Shown: piece by piece, positions 15,117-23,301 of the stretch
Position numbering within the stretch: the stretch's first letter is position 1
Layout of the letters: every line of letters begins with the position of its first letter
Source of the DNA: Desulforamulus ferrireducens
GTDB lineage: Bacteria > Bacillota > Desulfotomaculia > Desulfotomaculales > Desulfotomaculaceae
Length of the DNA: 64,000 bases
Assembly (NCBI RefSeq): GCF_002005145.1
Contig: NZ_CP019698.1
Coordinates: 1,054,001 to 1,118,000, forward strand
Reading direction: 5' to 3'
Made by a program: the position numbers and the translations under genes
Notes under the pieces: generated by a model
Database searches by the model: none
Told to the model about the DNA's origin: nothing
What the model saw: only the letters and a program-made list of their open reading frames with translations

Positions 15117-16853
15117 ATGATTGATAGATTAATATCCATCCCCCGGTTAAACCAATCGCTGTTATATGAAAAATGGGAAAGATTTATTAATGGCGAAACC
15201 ATTGAAGAAGATAGTGTTTTTGTGGAAACTGTGAGGGGTTGGCAAAGATCCAAGGAGTTCGGGATAGATCCTCATCGGCTATCCTTAGAACCGTTATCGG
15301 AGGAAGAACTGTCGGTCAGAAGGGCAAAGCTGGAGGAGCTGTTTTCCCTCTGGGAGCCTCACATACAAACTATTAAACGGACAGTAAGTACCCACAGTTT
15401 AGCTTTTCATATTATTTTTGCTGACCATGACGGTTACATACTCCATGTACATAGCGACAATCAACTGAACTGGGATGTTCCTTTCAGGCCAGGGGTTTGC
15501 TTTTCTGAAAGGTGTGTGGGTAACAATGCCATTGGTTCAGTATTGCACACCGGTGTCCCTCTGTCTGTGATTGGGGTGGAGCACTTTGCCAAAGACTTAC
15601 ACCAATGGACATCAGTGGGTGCTCCCATACAGGACGAGCAAGGCAACATCCTTGCTGTTGTACAGGTAAGTGTACCCTGCGGCATGGAAAGCCCCTACAC
15701 CTTTAGCATCACTGTGGCAGCCGCCAAAGCTGTGGAAGCCAGGCTTATTCAAATGCAAATGGCCAAGCAATTGCAAACAATTAAAAATAATTTAAGTCAA
15801 TTAGTTCAACAAAGTGAAATTATCTTTAATGCCATGTCCCAGGGAGTCTTTATTATCAATAAAGACTGTGTAGTTACCTTTTTTAATAAAGCAGCGGAAA
15901 AAATATGGGGTGTTCCAGCCAGTGAGGTAGTTGGCAAAAGGTTTGACTGCCTGAGTGCTCCCAAATGTCCACTTAAGGAATCTTTACTGGTCCGTACTAT
16001 TAAGGAACAAAAAACCTTTACCAACATGGAGTGTACTTGCAAAAATGGTCATCAACAGGATATTAACCTGTTAGTTAATACCAATTTATTTTGGGATGAT
16101 AATAATAATGTGGCCGGAGCCATTGGCATCTACACCGATGTAACCTTAATGCGCAGGCAGGAAGCACGCATCCAGGAACAAAAAAAATTAGCTATGGTAG
16201 GTCAGATGGCAGCAGGTGTGGCACATGAAATTCGCAATCCCCTGACCTCTGTAAGAGGGTTTGCCCAACTGATACGTGAAAAAGTAGGGATGGATAATAG
16301 CGAATTAAGAGAATATATGGAGATTATGATTCAAGAAATTGATCAGGCGGATAGCTTTATTAATAATTTTCTTCAATTAGCCAAGCCTAAACCACCTCAT
16401 ATGCAACAGTGTTCTTTAAATGATGTGATTACACAATTTATCCGTATTTTTGAGTCCCAGGCTTTTTTGCAGGGAGTAAAGATAATTACCCAATTACAGG
16501 AGTTACCCCCCATTATTATAGATAAAGATCAAATCAAACAGGTTCTCTTAAACCTCTGTCAGAATGCTCTGCAGGCCATGGAATTGGGAGGGACTATTAC
16601 CATAACAACGGAGCATTTGGTTGAGGAAGAGGAGATTCGTCTAAGAGTAACGGACAATGGACAGGGTGTATCCCCGGAGAATATTGAAAAATTGGGCATC
16701 CCCTTTTATACCACCAAAGACACAGGTACCGGCCTGGGACTATCGATTACCTATGCCATCATAGACAGGCATCAGGGACGCATTGAGGTAGCCAGTCAGC
16801 TGGGGGAAGGTACAACTTTCTCCATTTACCTGCCGCTGGACAAACAGTTCTAA
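15117..16853 (+). CDS. PAS-domain sensor histidine kinase (sporulation-kinase type)
   Basis: At 578 aa without membrane segments, it is a soluble sensor. Residues 1-220 resemble the GAF-type sensor region of AcoR-like regulators (VCFSERCVGNNAIGSVLHTG). A coiled segment and PAS domain follow (about 235-345), then HisKA with phospho-acceptor H370 in GVAHEIRNPL, and HATPase_c (about 460-577) with N box LLNLCQNALQAM, DNGQGV and TGTGLGLSITY. Such kinases often feed the Spo0A phosphorelay in spore formers; no response regulator is adjacent, which fits an orphan kinase. The ligand is unknown. spmA follows immediately, but whether they share a transcript is not clear. Confidence 0.92.
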   Translation: MIDRLISIPRLNQSLLYEKWERFINGETIEEDSVFVETVRGWQRSKEFGIDPHRLSLEPLSEEELSVRRAKLEELFSLWEPHIQTIKRTVSTHSLAFHIIFADHDGYILHVHSDNQLNWDVPFRPGVCFSERCVGNNAIGSVLHTGVPLSVIGVEHFAKDLHQWTSVGAPIQDEQGNILAVVQVSVPCGMESPYTFSITVAAAKAVEARLIQMQMAKQLQTIKNNLSQLVQQSEIIFNAMSQGVFIINKDCVVTFFNKAAEKIWGVPASEVVGKRFDCLSAPKCPLKESLLVRTIKEQKTFTNMECTCKNGHQQDINLLVNTNLFWDDNNNVAGAIGIYTDVTLMRRQEARIQEQKKLAMVGQMAAGVAHEIRNPLTSVRGFAQLIREKVGMDNSELREYMEIMIQEIDQADSFINNFLQLAKPKPPHMQQCSLNDVITQFIRIFESQAFLQGVKIITQLQELPPIIIDKDQIKQVLLNLCQNALQAMELGGTITITTEHLVEEEEIRLRVTDNGQGVSPENIEKLGIPFYTTKDTGTGLGLSITYAIIDRHQGRIEVASQLGEGTTFSIYLPLDKQF

Positions 16854-16904
16854 TTGGTCACCCCCCTTCATAATACTGGAGTAAGAGGACAAGGGGGGAT
16901 GGAT

Positions 16905-17492
16905 ATGGTAAACTATGTTTGGTTATTTATGATGGTTTTTGGTATACTGGTAGCTGGTTTCCAGGGCAACATAGAAGTTGTAACCAAGGCTGCCTTAGAC
17001 GGTGCCCAAGTGGCTGTTAAAACGTCACTGAGCTTAATTGCTATCATTACCTTTTGGCTGGGCATTATGAAATTGGCAGAGGCCGCTGGCCTGGTACGGG
17101 CATTGGCCAAATTGGTTAGGCCGATTACGGCCTTTTTATTTCCCAGTGTACCTAAGGATCACCCGGCTATGGGTGCCATTGTCATGAATCTCAGTGCTAA
17201 TATTCTTGGCCTGGGCAATGCAGCCACTCCCATGGGCTTAATCGCCATGCAGGAGTTACAAAAGCTAAATCCCAAAAAGGATACCGCTTCAGATGCCATG
17301 TGCACCTTTTTAGCCATCAATACAGGCTGTATCACCTTAATACCTACCACCATCATTGGCATTCGTGTCTTATATGGCAGCCAGAACCCTACAGAAATAG
17401 TGGGAACCACGGTGTTTGCCACTTGCTGTGGTATGCTGGTAGCCATTTTGGCAGACAGGCTGCTGCGCAGCTTGTATCGGAACAGGTGGTGA
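16905..17492 (+). CDS. spmA: Spore maturation protein A
   Basis: At 195 aa it is a nucleoside-recognition (Gate)-type membrane protein with several hydrophobic helices. Conserved stretches include MNLSANILGLGNAATPMGL (about 100-118) and CTFLAINTGCITLIP (about 139-153). SpmA and SpmB act together in spore core dehydration. I chose the ATG at 16905 because AAGGGGGG at 16891-16898 gives a normal spacing; the ATG at 16899 touches that site and the ones further upstream lack one. Confidence 0.93.
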   Translation: MVNYVWLFMMVFGILVAGFQGNIEVVTKAALDGAQVAVKTSLSLIAIITFWLGIMKLAEAAGLVRALAKLVRPITAFLFPSVPKDHPAMGAIVMNLSANILGLGNAATPMGLIAMQELQKLNPKKDTASDAMCTFLAINTGCITLIPTTIIGIRVLYGSQNPTEIVGTTVFATCCGMLVAILADRLLRSLYRNRW

Positions 17493-17498
17493 TCTAAG

Positions 17499-18029
17499 GT
17501 GTATGAACTGATCAACCAGATATCCCGTTGGGCCATACCCACTATGCTGCTGGTAATTCCCTTGTTAGCCTTTATCCGAAAGGTACCGGTCTTTGAAACC
17601 TTTGTGGAAGGTGCAGAAGCCGGTTTTTCTACTGCTATTAAGACTATCCCCTTTCTCACGGCTATGCTGGTGGCGGTTAGCATATTTCGTGCCTCCGGTG
17701 CCATGGAGTTGCTGGCTTCTTGGTTATCCCCGGTACTGAGCATGATTGGCATTCCGGCAGACATCTTACCCCACGCTGTGATGCGTCCCCTGTCCGGTGG
17801 GGCAGCTTTGGGTATTGCCACAGAAATTATTAAAACCCACGGGCCGGATAGTTTTATTGGGCGGCTGGTTTCCACCATGCAGGGAAGCAGTGATACCACC
17901 TTTTATGTCTTAACCCTTTACTTTGGCTCGGTGGGCATTAGGAAATACCGCTATGCTGTGGCTTCTGGCCTGGCAGCGGATTTTACCACATTAATCGCCT
18001 CTATTATCATTTGCAATCTGATGTTTTAG
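17499..18029 (+). CDS. spmB: Spore maturation protein B
   Basis: At 176 aa it is a partner of SpmA, a membrane protein with the same fold. Conserved segments are FVEGAEAGFSTAIKTIPFL, MRPLSGGAALGI and STMQGSSDTTFYVLTLYFGSVG. It uses a GTG start 6 nt after spmA, with AGGTGGTGA as ribosome binding site. Its role is in lowering spore core water content, known from the B. subtilis pair. Confidence 0.95.
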   Translation: MYELINQISRWAIPTMLLVIPLLAFIRKVPVFETFVEGAEAGFSTAIKTIPFLTAMLVAVSIFRASGAMELLASWLSPVLSMIGIPADILPHAVMRPLSGGAALGIATEIIKTHGPDSFIGRLVSTMQGSSDTTFYVLTLYFGSVGIRKYRYAVASGLAADFTTLIASIIICNLMF

Positions 18030-18083
18030 CACCCCTGGGGACGGGCATGATATTGACAGCACTTAGTAAGGAGAAATCAATCT

Positions 18084-19058
18084 ATGGAAATTAGGTTACA
18101 AAAAGCGCTGGCTATGGCCGGTGTGGCTTCCCGCAGGCATGGGGAAGAACTGATTATTAACGGCCGAGTAAAAGTTAACGGTAAAGTTGTCAAAGAATTG
18201 GGTACCAAGGTAGATTTATCCAGGGATAAAATTATGGTGGATGGTCAACCGTTGCCACCGGTGGAAAGTAAGGTTTACTATCTCTTAAATAAGCCTCGGG
18301 GTTATGTGACAACCCTGCGTGATGAACGGGGTCGCAAGACGGTCATGGATTTATTAGAAGGGGTAGAGCAGCGGGTTTATCCGGTGGGACGGCTGGATTA
18401 CGATTCCGAAGGACTATTGTTATTAACCAATGATGGCGAACTGACCCAAGCCCTTACCCACCCCAAGCATAAGGTAAAGAAAACCTATCGTGTGCGGGTG
18501 GCGGGGATACCACGACCGGATGAACTGGAAAAAATGGCGCGGGGTATAGAGTTATCCGATGGCTTGACCGCCCCTGCGGATGTAAAATTAGTAGATATTT
18601 TAGAAGGCAGGGCTTTGTTGGAAATCTCCATTCACGAAGGCCGTAACCGCCAGGTGAGGCGGATGTGTGAACACATTGGACAACCTGTGCTCAGGCTGAA
18701 AAGAATTCGCTTTGGTCCACTGGAATTAGGGGATCTTAAGCCAGGTGAATTTAGACCGCTAAATGTTCATGAATTAAAGGCATTAATGGCTTTGGTGGGA
18801 AGAAAAGTGGATCCTGCGGTCCTGCAAGCTGCCAGTGGCAGAAGATCAAGCAAATCCGTTCAATTCCGGTCTGAAGATAGAAAAACTGTGCTTGGCAGAA
18901 CAACGGGGCAAGGCGGATGGAAATCTGCAGGTAAAAAAGCGGCTGATAGACCTAATGGAACGCCCTCCGAGGGTAGAAAGCCCTTTGGTGTGACAAAGGT
19001 TGCAGGAACTAAAAACGGCAAAGCTGCGAAGTTTGGCCATAGGAGGGCAAAGGCCTAG
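18084..19058 (+). CDS. rluB: 23S rRNA pseudouridine synthase, RsuA/RluB family
   Basis: An N-terminal S4 domain (about 3-50, RLQKALAMAGVASRR) is followed by the RsuA-type catalytic domain with the active-site aspartate in GRLDYDSEGLLLLTND (about 98-113) and motif HEGRNRQVRRMCE (about 180-192). At 324 aa it is longer than the usual ~240; the extra ~85 residues form a basic, Gly/Lys/Arg-rich tail with no fold, probably contacting rRNA. Within the RsuA family, RluB is most likely because of sporulation-locus context, but RluE/F-like specificity cannot be excluded. Confidence 0.9.
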   Translation: MEIRLQKALAMAGVASRRHGEELIINGRVKVNGKVVKELGTKVDLSRDKIMVDGQPLPPVESKVYYLLNKPRGYVTTLRDERGRKTVMDLLEGVEQRVYPVGRLDYDSEGLLLLTNDGELTQALTHPKHKVKKTYRVRVAGIPRPDELEKMARGIELSDGLTAPADVKLVDILEGRALLEISIHEGRNRQVRRMCEHIGQPVLRLKRIRFGPLELGDLKPGEFRPLNVHELKALMALVGRKVDPAVLQAASGRRSSKSVQFRSEDRKTVLGRTTGQGGWKSAGKKAADRPNGTPSEGRKPFGVTKVAGTKNGKAAKFGHRRAKA

Positions 19059-19129
19059 GCGCGAAGGCATAAACAATCCTCCGCTCTGGCAATATTATAA
19101 GTTAAGCCAGAAAAAATGGAGGGTATGTT

Positions 19130-19369
19130 ATGCCTTATTGTCTTGTTTGCGGTAATGCCAGCAGTTTGGCCAGTTCTAAGTTTCCACCCAGTAGCGATAC
19201 TGCCAACGCCCCACCCTATGGCCTGTTGGGCAATTTTAATGAGGATGGTACCTTAGAAACCATGGAGTGTCAGGGGGCCAGTTTGGATGATGCCCAGGAA
19301 GCCTTTGAGAGACCCCATCAATATTTTGATATCTGTCCAGTTTGTGGATCACAGGAGATACGTTGGTAA
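19130..19369 (+). CDS. Hypothetical protein with two CxxC motifs
   Basis: At 79 aa it has CLVCGN near the start and CPVCGS near the end, which together could bind one zinc ion, with a hydrophilic middle. I do not recognise a named family. The ATG has ATGGAGGG upstream. It is the first of three small, unrecognised genes between rluB and the HutP-family gene, in the same direction with short gaps. Confidence 0.68.
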   Translation: MPYCLVCGNASSLASSKFPPSSDTANAPPYGLLGNFNEDGTLETMECQGASLDDAQEAFERPHQYFDICPVCGSQEIRW

Positions 19370-19438
19370 TACTTAGCAGGAATTTTACCCGCCGGAGAGA
19401 ATTGTTTTAGAGTTAGGCACCGGTGGGGAGGTTTTGAT

Positions 19439-19897
19439 TTGAGTACTATTAACGAAGATAATATGTACCGACCATTAAGGGTTAAAGTACGCATGGATTT
19501 TAAAGGAGTTGGCAAACCTGGGCGCTTTTTGTTTGGGGGTAAGCCCAGCGATAAAGCTGCAGAGGACCTGAGAGAACAGCAGGTGTCTGTGTTTAGAAAT
19601 GTTCCCATCCAGGGTATTCAGGTGGAAGACATTGATATGAGTGCAGAAGTTTACACGGTGCATGATGAGGTTAATAATGCGGAAGTGGCCTATGCACCGG
19701 TGATCCTTCAATTGCGGGCAGAAACATTGGAGGATGTGGTGCGTTTCATTGCCAGGGATGATTTTCGTAAGATTGAGATCATTGACCCGCCCAACATGTC
19801 CCTCAGTAAATATGATGTAGAAAGACTATTGTTTAGAGTGGCGGAGGAAATGCGAGTATACCGTAGCCTGTTGGAGCGAAAGTTAAACAACCGTTAA
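19439..19897 (+). CDS. Hypothetical protein, 152 aa
   Basis: The protein is soluble and mixed alpha/beta, with segments QLRAETLEDVVRFIARDDF and IEIIDPPNMSLSKYDVERLL; the C-terminus is a helical, charged stretch. No family is recognised. It starts with TTG after GGTGGGGAGG at normal spacing. Its neighbours suggest co-expression with the gene ending at 19369, which it follows after 69 nt. Confidence 0.65.
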   Translation: MSTINEDNMYRPLRVKVRMDFKGVGKPGRFLFGGKPSDKAAEDLREQQVSVFRNVPIQGIQVEDIDMSAEVYTVHDEVNNAEVAYAPVILQLRAETLEDVVRFIARDDFRKIEIIDPPNMSLSKYDVERLLFRVAEEMRVYRSLLERKLNNR

Positions 19898-19948
19898 CTG
19901 GTATAATTTAACATATCATCGCATAGTGTCTGGGTAGGAGGCGGTGAT

Positions 19949-20401
19949 ATGATTAAATTTGTTTCCCCAAAAGCTTTAGAAAGACTTTTATTTACAATAA
20001 TTGTCCTGGCAGCAGTATTTCTGCTCTATTATCAAACAGTTTTAGCAGGGTCTACCACTGCTAGAGTCACGCCTAGAGTCGGGTCCGATGCTGAGCAGGT
20101 AATGGTTCCTATTACAGACCAAAAAGCGACCATTGTTCTGCAATTGGTCAACTTTTCTACTTTACCCAAGGCAAGAATACTGGTTAACGGTCAGTACCAG
20201 GGGGATTTTACCCACCCCTATAGTACTGTAGCTGTGTCCGAGGGGGACACTATTGAAGTGGATAGTACCTTTTACGAACATCCTGTAACCATTAAGGTTT
20301 TAGATGGTTCCAAAGCTGTAATCAGTCCTAGTAAGGGTAAGGAGTATTCCGGTCAGAAAACCATTATCACCATTGGCACAGTAAAACTGTCTGGTAGATA
20401 A
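19949..20401 (+). CDS. Exported or membrane-anchored hypothetical protein
   Basis: At 150 aa it has an N-terminal membrane segment (about residues 13-33, LLFTIIVLAAVFLLYYQTV) after a short basic lead, followed by a beta-rich domain (ARILVNGQYQG, VSEGDTIEVDSTFYEHPVTI), so it is probably anchored outside the membrane. The compact fold looks like a small beta sandwich. Function is unknown. GTAGGAGGCGGTGAT precedes the ATG. Confidence 0.65.
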   Translation: MIKFVSPKALERLLFTIIVLAAVFLLYYQTVLAGSTTARVTPRVGSDAEQVMVPITDQKATIVLQLVNFSTLPKARILVNGQYQGDFTHPYSTVAVSEGDTIEVDSTFYEHPVTIKVLDGSKAVISPSKGKEYSGQKTIITIGTVKLSGR

Positions 20402-20447
20402 AGGACGTTGCTGGTTATATTTACACGAACTTTAGGAGGTTTTTTGG

Positions 20448-20867
20448 TTGGTTCTCTACGGTAGCAGAAAGGTAACCAGGGTGGCCATTGAAATGGCCAT
20501 GACTGAAAGCAGAGAACAAGAAAAGGAATACAAAGCCAAGTTCCTTAGCGAAGGTATTCGTACAGCTGCTGTTGATTATGGCGGTGATTTTATTTCATCG
20601 GTAAACCGAATTATCGAAAGGGCTGTTGTTGCCGCCAAAAGGGAAGGTGTTATTAAAGAGCTCCATGCCGATGAAGGGGCAGTGGCGGGAGCTGCTCGGG
20701 AAGCCCTTTCTATGGTTATGCCCAAGGCTATGGGCTTAAATGTAGGCGGTAAAATTGGTATAGCTCGCCAAAATGATCATATTGTGGTAGCTGTCTTTTT
20801 TGGCGTAGGGCTATTACATTTGGACGAGGTGGCCATTGGTTTAGGACACAGGGCAGTATCCAGTTAG
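20448..20867 (+). CDS. HutP-family protein
   Basis: At 139 aa its sequence resembles HutP, the hexameric, histidine- and Mg2+-dependent RNA-binding antiterminator of the B. subtilis hut operon (GSRKVTRVAIEMAMTESREQE at the start, GLNVGGKIGIARQNDHIVVAVFFGVGLLHL at the end). No histidine-utilisation gene is in the window, so the target here is likely different; in many clostridia HutP-like proteins stand alone. The start is TTG at 20448 with TTAGGAGGTTTTTTGG upstream. Confidence 0.85.
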   Translation: MVLYGSRKVTRVAIEMAMTESREQEKEYKAKFLSEGIRTAAVDYGGDFISSVNRIIERAVVAAKREGVIKELHADEGAVAGAAREALSMVMPKAMGLNVGGKIGIARQNDHIVVAVFFGVGLLHLDEVAIGLGHRAVSS

Positions 20868-20883
20868 GACGGGAGGTTTAGCC

Positions 20884-21249
20884 GTGGCCTTTGTGAGGGG
20901 TATTCGAGGAGCCATTACTGTAGAACGGAATAACAGTGAAGAAATTGGGGCGGCAACCAAGGAATTATTGCAAACCATTGCTGAGCGCAATCAATTGGAT
21001 TTAGAGGATGTAGTCAGTGTGTTTTTTACTGTTACTGAGGACCTGACTGCCTCCTACCCGGCTAAAGCAGCGCGGGAGATCGGCTGGCATAATGTGCCCT
21101 TGTTTTCTGCTCTGGAGCCGCCCATCGAGGGTGCTTTGCCGAGATGTATTAGAATATTGGTGCATGTCAATACAGGTAAATCCCAACAGGAAATAAAACA
21201 CGTGTTCCTGCGGGAAGCGGCTTGTTTAAGACCTGATTTGGCTGGGTAG
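20884..21249 (+). CDS. aroH: Chorismate mutase, AroH type
   Basis: It converts chorismate to prephenate on the way to Phe and Tyr. At 121 aa it has the usual AroH length and trimeric barrel features: RGIRGAITVERNN at the start with the conserved Arg, SVFFTVTEDLTASYPAKAAR in the middle and IRILVHVN (about 94-101). It uses a GTG start. The TyrA and AroA enzymes that work with it lie in a separate operon about 3 kb away. Confidence 0.95.
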   Translation: MAFVRGIRGAITVERNNSEEIGAATKELLQTIAERNQLDLEDVVSVFFTVTEDLTASYPAKAAREIGWHNVPLFSALEPPIEGALPRCIRILVHVNTGKSQQEIKHVFLREAACLRPDLAG

Positions 21250-21745
21250 AAAACAGCCGTCGGCGGCTTAATCAATATTGGCCTTTGGCCGTTAGCCATT
21301 GGCTTAGTTGGCTCTAAAATGGTATTCGAAGCACATTCCCCTGGAGATGGGATTATCATAGCCCCCCTCCGAGGAGAGCACTGCAAAAGGGGTACATTAA
21401 TAAAATAAAATTAAGCACCACTACAACTTCTAGTGGTGCTTTTATCATGCCTGGCATAAATGTAGTATGTCTAAGTACAATTTAGGTGTTTTGCAGTGCT
21501 CTCCCGAGGGGTCGAGGGTCGTGGCGCGCAGCACCCGGGGGAGTTGCTTTTTATGCCCACTCCCTCTGGCGGTTAAGCCACCACCTACACCAGAGGAAGG
21601 CCCTTAAAAGGCCAATGGCCAAGAGCCAAAGGCTAAAGGCCAATGGCTTACGGCCTATGGCCTAAGGCCAATAAGCCGAAGGCCGATGGCTGATGGCCGA
21701 CGGCCAGTTGCACATCATCCCTTTTTTGTGTAACAGACCCTTTAT
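21250..21745. repeat. GGCC-rich long palindromic repeat, copy 2 (with inner element)
   Basis: It fills the convergent gap between aroH and the aminotransferase gene. The right arm (21681-21705, GGCCGATGGCTGATGGCC...) and an array of GGCC/AAGGCC units (21597-21680) pair imperfectly with the left arm (21255-21305). Segments GGTATTCGAAGCACATTCC and GTGGCGCGCAGC match copy 3 in the same orientation. The inner element at 21374-21503 interrupts it. Confidence 0.88.
21374..21503 (+). mobile_element. Small inner inverted-repeat element (MITE-like), orientation A
   Basis: A 130-bp unit bounded by perfect 15-bp inverted repeats: GAGAGCACTGCAAAA at 21374-21388 and TTTTGCAGTGCTCTC at 21489-21503. It holds a hairpin AAGCACCACTA-CAACTTC-TAGTGGTGCTT followed by a T-run (about 21412-21444). 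Its reverse complement is about 90% identical to 38029-38157. No open reading frame of note. It looks like a miniature inverted-repeat element inserted in the larger repeat. Confidence 0.8.
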
Positions 21746-21767
21746 TCGTTGGCAAGCAACGTAGACT

Positions 21768-22958
21768 TTAATCCACCAGCCCCAATTCTTGAGCTAAGGC
21801 TGTCCAGGCCGGCAGAGATCTCTGGATAATAGCCATATCAATACAATAAGCAATGCGGAAGTAGCCCGGAAGTCCAAAACCACTGCCAGGAACCAGAAGA
21901 AGATTATACTTGAGAGCCCTCTGGATAAACTCCTGATCATCGGGTAGAGGAGATTTCGGGAAAAAGTAAAAGGCACCGGCGGGTTTTACCATTTCAAAAC
22001 CTAAGGAAGTTAAATGATTATACAGCAGGTCCCGCTTGGCTTGATATTCAGCAATATCGACAGTCTCCCGCTGGAGACCGGTCACCAGTCGCTGCATCAG
22101 GGCAGGGGCGTTAACAAAGCCTAAGGTGCGGTTGCAAAAAATTAGACCATTAACCAGGGTTTCTACACCGGGAATGCGGGGGTTAACGGCGAGGTAACCG
22201 ATTCGTTCCCCGGGTAAAGCTAAATCCTTACTATGGGAAGTAACCAGCACGGAGTTGGTTATGTATTTGAAAACAGAGGGTACCTCAGCACCATCATAAA
22301 CGATTTTAGCATAGGGCTCATCGGATAACACAAAAATAGGTCGGCCAAACTCCAGGGATTTTTTCTCCACTAATTGACCCAATTGTGTTAAAATTTCTGC
22401 AGGATAAATGACCCCGGTGGGATTGTTAGGGGAATTGATAATAATTGCTCTGGTTTTGGCGTTAATAGCCGCCTCAATGGCTGGTAAATCTGGCATAAAT
22501 TGTTCGTCAGTGGGAACAACCTTAAGCACGCCGCCATGATTATCTACGTAAAAGCCATACTCCACAAAATAAGGGGCAAGGGCAATAACCTCATCCTGGG
22601 GATTTAAAATTGCCTTTAAGACAACGTTTAAGCCACCACCGGCCCCCACCGTCATGACCACATGATTGGCATCAAAGGAGAGACCGGATTGTTCCGACAG
22701 TACCTCGGCCACAGCTGCACGGGTTTCCGGGTAACCTGCATTGCTCATATAGCGGTGCATACCGGGAATGGGATTTAAGGCCAGCTTCTTTAATTCTTCC
22801 CTAAATTTTTCCGGAGGTTCCACCGAAGGGTTGCCAATGGTAAAATCAAATATTTTATCAGCACCGTGGATCTTGGCCAGGCGGTCCCCTTCCTCAAACA
22901 TTTTTCTAATAAAGGAACCACCTCCTAAAAAGGATGCAACCTTATCAGATAACAGCAT
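21768..22958 (-). CDS. PLP-dependent aminotransferase, class I/II
   Basis: At 396 aa it is a fold-type I aminotransferase with MTVGAGGGLNVVLKAI (phosphate-binding Gly loop), NSPNNPTGVIYP (about 170-181), DEPYAKI and the PLP lysine in TSHSKDLALPGERIGYLA (about 240-257). The final arginine that binds carboxylate is in GYFRIAYC. The substrate is not set by sequence; nearby aro genes make an aromatic or aspartate-type substrate possible. It is transcribed alone on the minus strand, with GAGGAGAG upstream of its ATG, and ends at repeat copy 2. Confidence 0.92.
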   Translation of the reverse strand: MLLSDKVASFLGGGSFIRKMFEEGDRLAKIHGADKIFDFTIGNPSVEPPEKFREELKKLALNPIPGMHRYMSNAGYPETRAAVAEVLSEQSGLSFDANHVVMTVGAGGGLNVVLKAILNPQDEVIALAPYFVEYGFYVDNHGGVLKVVPTDEQFMPDLPAIEAAINAKTRAIIINSPNNPTGVIYPAEILTQLGQLVEKKSLEFGRPIFVLSDEPYAKIVYDGAEVPSVFKYITNSVLVTSHSKDLALPGERIGYLAVNPRIPGVETLVNGLIFCNRTLGFVNAPALMQRLVTGLQRETVDIAEYQAKRDLLYNHLTSLGFEMVKPAGAFYFFPKSPLPDDQEFIQRALKYNLLLVPGSGFGLPGYFRIAYCIDMAIIQRSLPAWTALAQELGLVD

Positions 22959-23160
22959 AAATACTCTCCTCTCAAAAAAGCTTTTGTTTTTATTGTAGCA
23001 CTATTAAGGGAAAGTTATTAGAAAATTTTGGTTTAGTCAAGACTGAATAAGTTTAAAAGTAAATGAAAAGATTTATACCTAATTGCCATTTTTCCTTGGT
23101 AGTGGTAACATAAAAGTTGTAGCACAGTGATTAGTTTTCTCGTAGGATGGTAGAATGGTA

Positions 23161-23220
23161 GAGGAGGGATAGCTATGTCCAATTTTCTGACGTGACACTC
23201 CTTTGCTGGGTGTCTTTTTG
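23161..23220 (+). promoter_or_regulatory. Short leader ORF plus terminator hairpin upstream of aroF
   Basis: GAGGAGGGA (23161-23169) is a strong ribosome binding site for a six-codon ORF, MSNFLT (23175-23195). Its stop codon is followed directly by a hairpin, GACACTC (23194-23200) with GGGTGTC (23208-23214), and a T-run TTTTT. This is the layout of a leader-peptide attenuator or a premature terminator about 80 nt before aroF. The rest of the 22959-23301 gap is AT-rich and holds no gene; a TATAAT lies at 23251. Confidence 0.5.
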
Positions 23221-23301
23221 TGTTTTCTATAGTGTTAACAAATTTTAGGGTATAATTATAGAATGGTAGGAGCCCAAATCCGTGGGCAGAAGGAGGATCA
23301 T

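Noticed and set aside
21597-21705. CRISPR-like array of GGCC-containing units
   Set aside because: Units vary in length and sequence with no regular spacers; it is one arm of an inverted repeat.
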